Shown: positions 1 to 10,900 of the stretch, one piece after another
Layout: the number at the start of each line of letters is the position of its first letter
Numbering within the stretch: position 1 is the stretch's first letter
DNA from: Opitutales bacterium
GTDB taxonomy: Bacteria > Verrucomicrobiota > Verrucomicrobiia > Opitutales > Intestinicryptomonadaceae
Direction of reading: 5' to 3'
Length of the DNA: 64,000 nt
Assembly (NCBI GenBank): GCA_015061945.1
Contig: SUVP01000001.1
Span: 124,001-188,000, forward strand
The notes under the pieces: model-generated
What the model was told of the DNA's origin: nothing
What the model saw: only the letters and a program-made list of their open reading frames with translations
The model's database searches: none
Translations under genes and position numbers: made by a program

Positions 1-796
1 GCATCAGATTTTTTTCGCGAGTATCGGGCAGAATCATTCTTTCTTCAGCCCAAAAGTTTATATCGCCAATTTTGTGAACAGCGTCGAACGGGACAGGTGG
101 AGTCTTTGCAATGCGGACACTCCCCATATCGAGCCTAAACGAAAACTCCGACGCAAAAGTCAACTCAACTTCACATCTCGATTTTTGCACTCTCAACAAT
201 AATTTCGGCTTATCTTTTGTCATTATTGAAAATGACGATTCTTTTGAATCTGCCGAAAAAGTAATCTTTTTAACGTTTTCAAAAGTTTGCGTTGAACCAG
301 CTTTTGTATTCGTAGAAATGAGAAAAGATTTTCCGTCCACATCGATAGTTGAGTCAGCAAAAAAAGTGTACGGCAAAATAAAACGCATCTTCATTTCTTG
401 TGCTTCAAATTTGCCTGAAAACGACAATCGCTTCTTCTTATTTAAACTTACTTTTACTTCGCCACCATTTGAGAATTTCAAAATTTTTTTATTCTTTTCT
501 TTTGATGTTTCCGACACCTTTAATTTCATTTGGTCGGCAAAAAAATCTATTTCAGTAAAAGCTCTGCCAGTATCGACAAAAAAGAATCTCAAGATATTTT
601 TAATTTCAGAAAATCCGATTGTCCCACCACGTGCATAATAATATTTTGCGTCGTCAATATCAACATTTCGGACCCATTCATATCCTTTTTCTTCAAAGGT
701 TGGAGGCGGATTATACAACGACGGCAAATCTTTTGCTACCACCACCGTATATGCTGACAAAAACACACATAACAAGCCAAAATAAAATCGTTTCAT
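1..796 (-). CDS. Secreted protein, N-terminal part (cut by window edge)
   Basis: An open frame runs from an ATG to the window edge, giving 265 codons without a stop. The N-terminus has a classical Sec signal peptide: a short basic start (MKRF), a hydrophobic stretch and an Ala-Lys cleavage region near residue 22. The mature part begins with a Pro-rich segment followed by alternating beta-strand-like sequence, as in the N-terminal beta-sandwich of many secreted glycoside hydrolases. No catalytic motif is visible in the part present, so no family can be given. It reads the same way as groEL but lies beyond the groEL terminator, so it is probably transcribed separately. Confidence 0.75.
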   Translation of the reverse strand, partial: MKRFYFGLLCVFLSAYTVVVAKDLPSLYNPPPTFEEKGYEWVRNVDIDDAKYYYARGGTIGFSEIKNILRFFFVDTGRAFTEIDFFADQMKLKVSETSKEKNKKILKFSNGGEVKVSLNKKKRLSFSGKFEAQEMKMRFILPYTFFADSTIDVDGKSFLISTNTKAGSTQTFENVKKITFSADSKESSFSIMTKDKPKLLLRVQKSRCEVELTFASEFSFRLDMGSVRIAKTPPVPFDAVHKIGDINFWAEERMILPDTREKNLM

Positions 797-854
797 ACTT
801 TTTCATTACAATAAAAATCCAACACAATTCAAGAATAATAAAAGTATATACAAA

Positions 855-888
855 TAAAAAAGACTCGCCAGATTTCCCAGCGAGCCTC
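855..888 (-). terminator. Rho-independent terminator after groEL
   Basis: On the minus strand an 8-bp stem (AGGCTCGC with GCGAGTCT, one G-U pair) is followed by a run of six T. It lies just past the groEL stop codon and ends the groES-groEL transcript. Confidence 0.75.
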
Positions 889-912
889 GTTTAAATTTGG
901 ATTTTGCGACGA

Positions 913-2562
<1,650 letters not shown>

Positions 2563-2567
2563 TTAAA

Positions 2568-2864
2568 TTACTTGATGATTGCAACGATGTCATCTTCACG
2601 GAGGAGGATGTATTTTTCGTCGCCAACTGATACTTCTGTACCGCCGTACTTCGAGATAAGAACGTTGTCGCCTACTTTTACTTCAAAAGCTACACGTTTG
2701 CCGTTAGAGTCGAGCTTACCGCTACCGATTGCAACAACAACTGCTTCTTGTGATTTTTCTTTAGCTGCATCAGGAATGATGATACCGCCCTTGATTTGTT
2801 CTTTTTCCTCAGCCTGCTTTACGAGCACTCTATCGCCGAGAGGTTGGATTTTTGCTTTTGCCAT
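2568..2864 (-). CDS. groES: Co-chaperonin GroES (10 kDa)
   Basis: This is the heptameric lid of the GroEL chamber. The 98 residues are typical. The N-terminal PLGDRVLVK segment, the mobile loop containing GGIIIP near residue 27, and the KYGGTEV segment are all recognisable. It is the first gene of the groES-groEL operon. The upstream region carries a short palindrome (2921-2934) that could be a heat-shock operator; the classical CIRCE sequence is absent. Confidence 0.97.
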   Translation of the reverse strand: MAKAKIQPLGDRVLVKQAEEKEQIKGGIIIPDAAKEKSQEAVVVAIGSGKLDSNGKRVAFEVKVGDNVLISKYGGTEVSVGDEKYILLREDDIVAIIK

Positions 2865-2920
2865 TTTTAATATAGTGTTGATTGTTTCTGTTTATAATAA
2901 AAAAAGATATTTACCATTTT

Positions 2921-2934
2921 GCACAATTTTGTGC
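2921..2934. promoter_or_regulatory. Palindrome upstream of groES (candidate operator)
   Basis: GCACAA-TT-TTGTGC is a perfect 6-bp inverted repeat with a 2-bp centre, 57 bases upstream of the groES start codon. The dnaK upstream region has a longer inverted repeat with related GGCACA/TGTGCC cores, so both heat-shock promoters carry GCAC/GTGC symmetry. The function is inferred from position only. Confidence 0.35.
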
Positions 2935-2946
2935 GTTTGAAAAGAC

Positions 2947-2987
2947 AAAAGCCACTCCGCAACGATTTTTTTGCGGAGGACTTTTAT
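2947..2987 (-). terminator. Terminator after dnaK
   Basis: The hairpin has CTCCGC/GCGGAG at its core, extended by flanking A and T runs, around a loop of about 12 bases. It lies immediately downstream of the dnaK stop codon and separates dnaK from the groES promoter. Confidence 0.7.
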
Positions 2988-2996
2988 CTGACAAAA

Positions 2997-4934
2997 TTAT
3001 TCGCTCTTTGGCTTTTCGTCGTCGACAACTTCAAAGTCTGCGTCAACGCCGTCATTCTTTGGAGCACTACCTTGTGGTTGCGATGCACCAGCACCTGCAC
3101 TTGCACCAGCTTGAGCTTGCGAAGCTTGTTGCAAATGTTGAGCGTTATCTTGCAAAACTTTCATCAACTTGTCGGATGCTCCCTTGAGCTCATCCTTTGT
3201 TGCGTCTTGCTTATCGAGAACTTTCTTTGCCGATGCAATTTCGTCTTCGATACTTTGCTTTACATTTGCTGGCAAGTTTGCACCAGCTTCTGTGATTTGC
3301 TTCTGAACTTGATAAACCATATTGTCGAGTTCATTGCGAGCTTCGACTGTTTCCTTGCGGAGATTGTCTTCTGCTGCGTGCAATTCAGCTTCTTTGCGGA
3401 GCTTTTCGACTTCGTCCTTACTCAAACCACTGCTGTTTGTGATTGTAATCTTCTGTTCCTTGCCTGTACTCTTATCCTTTGCCGATACATTGAGGATACC
3501 GTTTGCGTCGATATCAAATGTAACTTCAATTTGAGGAAGACCACGTGGTGCTGGAGCAATACCATCGAGACGGAAGTTGCCAATCAACTTGTTGTCGCGA
3601 GCCATTGGACGTTCGCCTTGGAGAACTCTGATGTCAACTGCTGTTTGATTGTCAGCGTATGTCGAGAAGATTTGAGATGCTTTCTTTGGAATTGTAGTGT
3701 TGCGTTCAATCATCGGAGTTGATACGCCACCTGCTGTTTCGATTGAAAGCGTAAGAGGTGTAACGTCGAGCAAGAGAACATCGCGAACGTCGCCTTGCAA
3801 TACACCACCTTGGATTGCTGCACCACGAGCTACAACTTCGTCAGGGTTTACACCCTTGTGTGCTTCTTTGCCAGCCAAACGGTCGGCAATTTCAACAACC
3901 TTTGGCATACGAGTCATACCGCCGACGAGAACAAGCTCGTTGATGTCCGACTTTGAAAGCCCTGCGTCGCGCAAGCAATCTTCAAATGGCTTGATTGTAC
4001 GTTGGATTAAATCGTCTGTGAGTTGTTCGAGCTTTGAACGTGTGAGCTTTACATTCAAGTGCTTTGGACCCGATGCGTCAGCTGTGATAAATGGAAGATT
4101 GATGTCTGTTTCTTGTGCCGATGACAATGCAATCTTTGCCTTTTCAGATTCTTCCTTGAGACGTTGGAGAGCCATTGCGTCGTTGTGAAGATCAATGCCT
4201 GTATCTGCTTTGAAAGTCGAAATAAGCCAATCCATTACAGCCGAGTCCCAGTTGTCGCCACCGAGTTGAGTATCGCCATTAGTAGCTTTAACTTCAAACA
4301 CGCCGTCGCCAATTTCGAGAATCGAGATATCGTAAGTACCGCCACCGAGGTCGTACACTGCGATTGTTTCATCATTCTTTTTGTCGAGACCATATGCGAG
4401 CGATGCCGCTGTTGGTTCGTTGATGATACGCTTTACATCAAGACCAGCGATTGTACCAGCATCCTTTGTTGCCTGACGTTGTGCGTCATTAAAATATGCT
4501 GGAACAGTGATGACTGCTTCTGTAATTTTTTCGCCCAAGTATGCTTCAGCGTCGGCTTTGAGTTGTTGGAGAACCATAGCCGAGATTTGTTCAGGCGAGA
4601 AACGTTCAGTTTTACCACCGACTTCACATTCAATCATTGCAGCACCGTTAGGACCTTCAACAACCTTGTAAGGAAGTTGCGATGCCATTTCTTGAATTTC
4701 AGAATATTTGCGTCCGATAAGACGCTTTGCCGAAAAAATCGTGTTGCTTGGGTTAGTGATAGCCTGACGCTTTGCAGCCTGACCAACTAATCTTTCACCC
4801 GATTTTGTAAATGCAACGACGGAAGGAGTAGTTCTACCGCCTTCGCGATTAGGGATGACGGTGCTTTCTCCGCCTTCCATTACTGCCATGCAGGAATTTG
4901 TTGTTCCTAAGTCTATACCTAATATTTTACTCAT
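2997..4934 (-). CDS. dnaK: Hsp70 chaperone DnaK
   Basis: This is the ATP-dependent Hsp70 that binds exposed hydrophobic segments of client proteins in the cytoplasm. The chosen ATG gives 645 residues starting [14 protein letters not shown], which places the phosphate-1 loop at its normal position. A start 48 bases upstream would add a hydrophobic tail foreign to the family. The ATPase motifs DLGGGTYD and [11 protein letters not shown] are present. The C-terminus has the Gly/Ala/Gln-rich linker and an acidic end ([10 protein letters not shown]). The gene is monocistronic here; dnaJ and grpE are not in the window. No Shine-Dalgarno sequence is visible before the start. Confidence 0.98.
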   Translation of the reverse strand: MSKILGIDLGTTNSCMAVMEGGESTVIPNREGGRTTPSVVAFTKSGERLVGQAAKRQAITNPSNTIFSAKRLIGRKYSEIQEMASQLPYKVVEGPNGAAMIECEVGGKTERFSPEQISAMVLQQLKADAEAYLGEKITEAVITVPAYFNDAQRQATKDAGTIAGLDVKRIINEPTAASLAYGLDKKNDETIAVYDLGGGTYDISILEIGDGVFEVKATNGDTQLGGDNWDSAVMDWLISTFKADTGIDLHNDAMALQRLKEESEKAKIALSSAQETDINLPFITADASGPKHLNVKLTRSKLEQLTDDLIQRTIKPFEDCLRDAGLSKSDINELVLVGGMTRMPKVVEIADRLAGKEAHKGVNPDEVVARGAAIQGGVLQGDVRDVLLLDVTPLTLSIETAGGVSTPMIERNTTIPKKASQIFSTYADNQTAVDIRVLQGERPMARDNKLIGNFRLDGIAPAPRGLPQIEVTFDIDANGILNVSAKDKSTGKEQKITITNSSGLSKDEVEKLRKEAELHAAEDNLRKETVEARNELDNMVYQVQKQITEAGANLPANVKQSIEDEIASAKKVLDKQDATKDELKGASDKLMKVLQDNAQHLQQASQAQAGASAGAGASQPQGSAPKNDGVDADFEVVDDEKPKSE

Positions 4935-4947
4935 ATGCCAATATATC

Positions 4948-4976
4948 AGCATATATCGTGCCAGTTTAAGCGCCAA
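4948..4976 (-). promoter_or_regulatory. Candidate dnaK promoter
   Basis: On the minus strand TTGGCG, 17 bases, then TATGCT form a sigma70-like pair. The predicted transcript would start only about 6 bases before the dnaK ATG. The same stretch also contains TGGCACG-N5-TGCT, which resembles a sigma54 -24/-12 element, but sigma54 control of dnaK would be unusual. Confidence 0.35.
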
Positions 4977-5056
4977 AAACACAACAAACGAATAATCATA
5001 GATTTAAAATTTACTCAAAAAATTTTATTATTTTCACCCACAAACATAGTGCGACA

Positions 5057-5102
5057 TTTTGGCACACTAATGCCCACATTGACACACATTATTGTGCCAA
5101 AA
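5057..5102. promoter_or_regulatory. Large inverted repeat between dnaK and the GH43-like gene
   Basis: Two 16-base arms (5057-5072 and 5087-5102) match at 15 of 16 positions and are separated by 14 bases. They lie between two divergent genes, about 125 bases from the dnaK start and 65 from the lipoprotein start. The arms contain TTTTGGCACA and its complement. There is no T-run placed like a terminator for either gene, so an operator is more likely than a terminator. Confidence 0.45.
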
Positions 5103-5166
5103 ATCCACAAAGAATTGCACAGACTTTAATATTGCAATAACGCATTTGGCAAACAATATCATTTCT

Positions 5167-6258
5167 ATGAATTATAACACTAAATTTTCATTAATTATTA
5201 CTGTACTTTGTAGTTTATTTTTAAGCTCTTGTAAAAATGCACCTACCCCGTCGAACTTTTCCGAAAGAACTATTATAGGAGATAAAGTTTGTTTAGATAA
5301 ATTTCCGGAAGCAAAAAAATTAGCAGACGCTGGCGTGATGATGTATGCCGACTGTTCAAGACTTGGCATACCATATTCAAAAGATCCACACGTTGTTTTC
5401 TTCAAAGGTCGATACTTGATGTATTTTTCAATCCCACCATATGCGAAAAAAGACAAAGTAACTTGGTCGGGTTGGGTAATCGGAGTAGCTGAAAGTTCTA
5501 ATCTTATCGAATGGAAAAAAATTGGAGAAATTCTCCCATCTGCGAATGCTCCGTACGAAAAGAAAGGCATTTGTGCTCCTGGAGCCATTGTTCGCGACGG
5601 CAAAGTACATTTGTTCTACCAAACATACGGCAATGGACCAAAAGACGCAATATGCCACGCAGTGTCTGACAATGGTATCACATTTGAAAGAAATAAAACA
5701 AACCCAATTTTTAGTCCCGATGGCAACTGGAATAATGGTAGAGCAATAGACGCTGAAGTTGTACTTTTTAAAGGCAAATATTTCCTTTATTATGCGACAC
5801 GCGACCCTAAAGGGAAAATTCAACTTCAAGGGGTCGCATCAACAGATATAAATTCAAATTTTGACAGAAACACTTGGAAACATCTCTCAAAAGATAAATC
5901 AATTTTACAACCCGAACTTGAATGGGAAGGCAAATGTATCGAAGGTGCATCATGCATTGTCAAAAACGATAAACTTTATATGTTCTACGCAGGTGCATAT
6001 AACAATGCTCCACAGCAAGTGGGCGTTGCAGTTAGCGATGATGGAGTTAACTTTAAACGCCTATTTGATAAACCTTTCTTACCAAATGGTAAACCGGGCG
6101 AATGGAACTCAAGCGAGTCTGGACACCCTCATATCTTTTTGGCACCAAACGGAGACTCCTATTTATTTTACCAAGGCAACAATAACAAAGGTAAAAGCTG
6201 GTTGCTATCAAACGTAAAAGTTAAATGGGAAAATTCACTACCCAAAATCGAAAAGTAG
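5167..6258 (+). CDS. GH43-like beta-propeller glycosidase, lipoprotein
   Basis: This is a predicted lipid-anchored glycan hydrolase of the five-bladed beta-propeller group (GH43/GH32/GH117 clan type). The chosen ATG puts a lipobox (LSSC, Cys22) after a hydrophobic signal; a TTG 75 bases upstream would bury it. Repeated blade signatures are visible (FFKGRYLMYF, VRDGKVHLFY, LFKGKYFLYY, VKNDKLYMFY). Likely catalytic acids are Asp73 (SKDP), Asp195 (AIDAEV) and Glu259 (IEGAS), matching the D-D-E pattern of GH43. Family knowledge suggests an arabinosidase, xylosidase or galactosidase; the substrate cannot be fixed from sequence. The length is 363 residues. It ends 4 bases from a convergent gene. 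Confidence 0.8.
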   Translation: MNYNTKFSLIITVLCSLFLSSCKNAPTPSNFSERTIIGDKVCLDKFPEAKKLADAGVMMYADCSRLGIPYSKDPHVVFFKGRYLMYFSIPPYAKKDKVTWSGWVIGVAESSNLIEWKKIGEILPSANAPYEKKGICAPGAIVRDGKVHLFYQTYGNGPKDAICHAVSDNGITFERNKTNPIFSPDGNWNNGRAIDAEVVLFKGKYFLYYATRDPKGKIQLQGVASTDINSNFDRNTWKHLSKDKSILQPELEWEGKCIEGASCIVKNDKLYMFYAGAYNNAPQQVGVAVSDDGVNFKRLFDKPFLPNGKPGEWNSSESGHPHIFLAPNGDSYLFYQGNNNKGKSWLLSNVKVKWENSLPKIEK

Positions 6259-6262
6259 AGAA

Positions 6263-6625
6263 TTAGATTTCGATTGCCGACTTTTCTATTATCCCTTTTG
6301 CGATTAGAGCATCGCATACTTTTCGTGATGTAAATGTCCAAAAGCATAAGTACTTTGGAAGTTTTGTATTTTTGTGAATAAATAATATTCCCTTAGAAAA
6401 CAAAACCCTCCTTACCGAAACATATTCAATATCTGAAAACGAGAGAATATATTTATCCATAACAAACCCGAAAAAGTTGCGAGTTAAAATGCACGCATCA
6501 TTAGTGATTTCTAACGAAGCAAAAGGAATACTTGCGTTGTTGAAATCGTACCAATCGGGCTTATCGTGCCACGAGAGATTCCCCCACCGCAATCCACCAA
6601 TAAACTTTTGTATAGATTTTTTCAT
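6263..6625 (-). CDS. Hypothetical protein, 120 residues
   Basis: The product is not recognised. It is a cytoplasmic-looking protein of 120 residues with alternating beta-strands in the middle (residues about 35-90) and a short C-terminal helix, a pattern compatible with a small PH-like fold but without diagnostic residues. There is no signal peptide. It is followed on the same strand-side by the convergent GH43-like gene, with only 4 bases between stop codons and no terminator. Confidence 0.6.
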   Translation of the reverse strand: MKKSIQKFIGGLRWGNLSWHDKPDWYDFNNASIPFASLEITNDACILTRNFFGFVMDKYILSFSDIEYVSVRRVLFSKGILFIHKNTKLPKYLCFWTFTSRKVCDALIAKGIIEKSAIEI

Positions 6626-6658
6626 TTTGGTCTTTGTTAAAATCCTTTTATCTATTGC

Positions 6659-7303
6659 TTAATCGACAGGGATAAATCCGTAAATCGACTCACACATTGA
6701 ATCAGTATTTGTAATGTCGGCTAAATTTTTTATGAACAAAAATGGATTATCATTAAGTTGATTGTTTATGTATTTGTCGGTTATATTTGTTGAGACTTGC
6801 CCCAAAATTATTTCCGACACTTTGCCCTTTTCGTATACAACAACAACTTTAAACATCGCTGGGAGAGAATTTTTACCATACGATATAAATTGAGTTGGAG
6901 CTTTAAAATCGATGAACTTGCCAATTAACTCAGAAATTTTTGTGCTTTTGTGTTCATCAACAACAATCAAATTCTTCTTTGTTTTATCATCCAAATTTGA
7001 GGGGTTAGGAGAGTATATATAACTTGGATACATACCCCACTGATCATTATATGATAAGACCAAAACAAACCAATCGCACTCTTTTTCCATTTTTAAGAGT
7101 AAATTAGAATACGGAGATTTTTTAATCACACTAATACACTCTTTATATGCCTTGTAATAGTCTTTCTCCGAAAAATCTGCAGTTATACAACTCGGATTTT
7201 TTTTGTTTACTTCGGTTATCGTTGACTGCGTTGAAAAGCTAAAAGCATAATCGCCATAAAAAACCATAGGAAAGAAAATCAAAAAATATACGATATACTT
7301 CAT
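6659..7303 (-). CDS. Hypothetical exported protein, 214 residues
   Basis: A Sec-type signal is clear: MKYIVYFLIFFPMVFYG, then a polar region. The mature protein has a few cysteines and mixed alpha/beta sequence without a known motif. A good ribosome-binding site (AGGAG) lies 7 bases before the ATG. It is flanked by two other small minus-strand genes (about 30 and 20 bases away), so the three may form one transcript of unknown role. Confidence 0.65.
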   Translation of the reverse strand: MKYIVYFLIFFPMVFYGDYAFSFSTQSTITEVNKKNPSCITADFSEKDYYKAYKECISVIKKSPYSNLLLKMEKECDWFVLVLSYNDQWGMYPSYIYSPNPSNLDDKTKKNLIVVDEHKSTKISELIGKFIDFKAPTQFISYGKNSLPAMFKVVVVYEKGKVSEIILGQVSTNITDKYINNQLNDNPFLFIKNLADITNTDSMCESIYGFIPVD

Positions 7304-7322
7304 AATCTAACTCCTAAAAAAT

Positions 7323-7583
7323 TCACACAAACTTTTTCTTAATGCGTAATAATATCATCAAATAATGTGCAGAAATGCAACCGGCAGGAATATACGATAA
7401 TACTATAAGCACGATTTTTATCATTTCTTTTGAAAAACCTAAATCAACCATTGCCTGTTGGACATCAAATTTCATCAAAAGAAATAATACTATTCCTTGC
7501 GATACTATGAAAACCGGAATTACCACAAACTGCAAAAGAAAAAATATAGTTTTCAATAACCCTGCTTTCATATCAATTCTCAT
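7323..7583 (-). CDS. Small membrane protein with two predicted helices
   Basis: The product is not recognised. Two hydrophobic segments (about residues 9-37 and 52-77) are separated by a short polar loop, and the protein ends in a basic RIKKKFV tail, consistent with a cytoplasmic C-terminus. The start is uncertain: an ATG is used here, but a TTG 36 bases upstream and another ATG 12 bases downstream are possible. It lies 19 bases upstream of the exported hypothetical protein on the same strand. Confidence 0.5.
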   Translation of the reverse strand: MRIDMKAGLLKTIFFLLQFVVIPVFIVSQGIVLFLLMKFDVQQAMVDLGFSKEMIKIVLIVLSYIPAGCISAHYLMILLRIKKKFV

Positions 7584-7665
7584 TACTTGGAAAGTATTTT
7601 TTACGTTTGCTTCCAACAAGGTAAATTTTGCTCTGTTATTCTAATTTTTGCAAATAAATTCGACT

Positions 7666-7695
7666 AAAAAAAAGACCGCAAATTGCGGTCTTTTT
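7666..7695. terminator. Bidirectional terminator by the prfB remnant
   Basis: A GACCGCA/TGCGGTC stem is flanked by A-rich and T-rich runs. The intact prfB is also followed by an A5-GACCG...CGGTC-T4 hairpin, so this terminator may have been copied together with the prfB remnant next to it. Confidence 0.65.
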
Positions 7696-7718
7696 CGGAT
7701 ATATTTTGTGAAGTTTTT

Positions 7719-7853
7719 TTATTCTTCGTCTAAATAATTTTTGTTGCGGGTTGTGGGTCCTCCAGCTCGGAGCCATGCGTTAACAAACAAATCGATATCG
7801 CCGTCGATTTCAACAGAAAACCCACGACGCTTGATGTCATCGCTATTTTCAAT
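7719..7853 (-). pseudogene. Internally deleted prfB (RF2) remnant
   Basis: Read on the minus strand this is an uninterrupted 44-codon frame plus stop, made of three pieces of release factor 2. These are the first codons (ending DDIKRR), a central piece (RRGFSVEID), and the complete last 31 residues (from GDIDLFV to NKNYLDEE). The joins fall where intact prfB has matching short sequences: GAGCGTCG at both sides of the first join and a GACG/GATATC pattern at the second. The position of the start codon reads ATT. The GGQ catalytic domain is missing, so it cannot work as a release factor. Most differences from the intact gene (12144-13272) in the aligned pieces are synonymous. Confidence 0.8.
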
Positions 7854-7916
7854 ATCTACCCCACGATTCTATTTCTTTTAAGATTTCAAACGTATATTTT
7901 ATATATAGTAGTGAAT

Positions 7917-7952
7917 AAAAAAAAATGCCGTTGATTCTCAATCGGCATTTTG
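7917..7952 (-). terminator. Terminator after the beta-helix/Ig protein
   Basis: An AAAATGCCG/CGGCATTTT hairpin lies 24 bases downstream of the stop codon of the 1242-residue secreted protein. A-runs and T-runs on both sides allow it to work in either direction. Confidence 0.7.
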
Positions 7953-7975
7953 TAATTATTATAAGGATTGATTGC

Positions 7976-10900
7976 TTAGTTTAGCTTACCAACTACTACT
8001 TTACGTTGGTTTTTATTATCCTTTGTTTCTAATTTATATATACCTTCTTCAAATTCAAACAATACTAACTCACAATTATATGTTGTGTCAGCATTCTTAC
8101 CTTTGATAGTTATTGTGGAAATTCCATTTTTATAATTTTTATAAGAATATGTACAATCTTGAACTGAAGCAGTTGAGAGAATTAGGTCACATTTCTTTGT
8201 AGTTTTAAAGATAACCTTTACTCCATTAAACTCAATTTCATTTGCAACCAAGTCCTTTGATTGTGCAGGAATTGAATCATCTTCAAAGTCAGCATATTCC
8301 ATACTATCTACACGGAATTTCAAATCGACGCCCTTTTTCTGATCCTTCAATAAAGCTACCCAAGTAGTTGTTTGACTATCATATTCAAATGAACCTTTCA
8401 TTGAATACGATACACCATTGTATTTAAACGCCATCGTTAATGTAGCTTCTGTTGGAGAAGTGCGTTTGATAGAATATGTTGAGTTTTCGAGAACGACACC
8501 ATTGTCTAAACAGATTCTAAAATTCTTCTTATCTACAAAAACTGCATCAAAGAAGCCATTAATACCGTCGAAGTCAAAATAGCCTGTTGCTAAGCAACCT
8601 GATAATGTAGCTTTTACAGGACAATCCATTGCAATAAGCTCAAATGTCCCACCAAGAATATCGCTACCACCATTAGAAATATAACAACGATAATATCCTG
8701 AATCTGAGGTATCCAACGGTTTCAATATGTAGCTCTTTTTGGTTGCCTTTGCAATATTTTCCCAAGTTACACCATCCGAAGAATACTGCCATTGATATCT
8801 AGGCTTATCTCCTGATGCAAGAACCGACATTTCAAATGGGTATTCAGCAAATACGTATACCGATGTTCCATTTGTTGAATCAATACCTTCAATAGAATTT
8901 GAAGTCGATGTTATATCAGTTAATTCTTCTCCACTTCGTTTAAATGAATATCCATTAAACGCAACGCAATCTTTCAATGTTACTTTAAGAGTTTTCGAAA
9001 CAACTTTCAACCCTATCATTGTTCCAGAATCTTCACTCCAAGCAAGACAACGACATTGGACTGACGTTGAAGTCTTTCCTTTTGGCATTGTCAACGACGA
9101 CGTATCAAACGCATTCAAGATATTACTTGTTTCACCTGCAATATTTACCCAATTCTTTCCATCTAATGAATATTGCCATTGATACTTCGTGTTATATCCT
9201 TTTGCTTCTACTGAAGCAGAAACAAAATCACCTTTATAAATTGTTGTCTTTGAAACAAGCTGTGCTTTTGTAATTTTTGCACCTGCTCTTACTGTTAAGG
9301 TAGCTATCCTAGAAACCTCGGGATTCTTTGGATTACCTTTATTACTTACCAAACAACGATATTGATTGCCAGATAGCTTTACATCTGGTTTAGAAATTAC
9401 GAGTGTTTGTTTTGCCCCAACATTCTTCCAAATAACTCCGTCCGTAGAAACTTGCCATTGGAATTTCAAGTTTTTGTCATCACTGGGTGTAGCTTCTACT
9501 GTAAATGTAGCTTTTTCCGTATTAGAACATGTACAATCCGCAGGAAGATTTACATTAGCAATACCTGCTTTAGCCAATTTAACAGGCTTGTATACATTAG
9601 ACACGACATCTTCAAGCGATTGAAGATATGTTGAATTAACAACTAATCTGTATTCTTTATTGAAGTCATCTGCATCAACGCAATCAGCTATAAACTTCAC
9701 AGAATTGGCAGTTTTATTTTCTGTTTTTGATATATTTTTCCAAGCACTATCATTTTCATTTTGATATTTATACTGCCATTGATATGTCAAATTTTTTACG
9801 CCTTTTGCCTTTACCTGTAAGCATATTGTAATTCTGCTATCAACCTTCGCCACCCCGTCTACTATATCTGTAGGATCATAAACTGCCAATTTTGTAGCAC
9901 GATTGTTTTCCGTTATTTCGATAGTTGGTTTGTCAACTACCGCAACTTTTACTACGTTTGATTCGATAGTTTTATTATGACGCTTATCCGTAAGAACACA
10001 CTTATAACGATAAAGTGAATGTTCTTTAGTTACGTTTGAAATTTTCAATGGTTCTATTGGTTTAAAGACACCGCCATTATATTCATCATCATCCAATACG
10101 TCAGTATTAAATGGAGCCAATTCACCCTTTGTATTTGGAATAGGCAACCATTTTTTTCCATCATACATATACCATTCGTATTCTATTTGAGATTCAAGTT
10201 TTGTATCATAATCAACAGATATCTCAACTGCTCCACCAACAAAAGTTCTAACTGTAGTAGAAGGGTTTTTTGAAAATTTAACTGTAGAATATTCAACTGC
10301 GCCAATCGTTGATTTTACGATAGAACCATCGACGCTAACTGGACGAACAACACCTCTTGCATCTGTTAATGCTTCTTCCGACAAAACACCTGCTTTTATT
10401 GCAGAACTTTTAGCACCGAGTGCACAAGTTAAAACATTTCCACCATTGTCAGCCAAAGGTAATAATTTTGGATCCTTTGTTATAATATATTCATGAGAAT
10501 ACAATCTTTCTGGTTCACGTCCATTTTCAGATGGTTGTTCAAGAGAAGGATCTGTATAAATACCTTCCATATAAAGAAGTTTACCTATTTCACGACGTTG
10601 TTTTATCACACAAGTATGTATTATTTGAGAATTACTTTCATTGTAAACTTCACCTGCACGTTTTGTCGCAATATTACCCCAAAGGATACTATTTACGATA
10701 ACAGACCCTGCATTATCAAAAATCGCACCTCCTCTCATTGCTTTGTTTTGTGTAAACGTACAATTTCTCAATATCATAGAAGAATCTGGTTCTTCTTGAG
10801 TACCAGATGATCCACTATTATCAAGAATTCCATCATTTGGATCTGAAAAATCCGGATTATACACTGTCTCTCCGTTGCAGATTGCCCCACCATTATATGA

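Noticed and set aside
4948-4963. Sigma54-like -24/-12 element in front of dnaK
   Set aside because: The spacing fits, but the transcript would start 3 bases or less from the ATG. A sigma70-like pair overlaps it, and sigma54 control of dnaK is not expected.
5041-5103. CIRCE operator
   Set aside because: The arms do not match TTAGCACTC/GAGTGCTAA and the spacing is not 9 bases.
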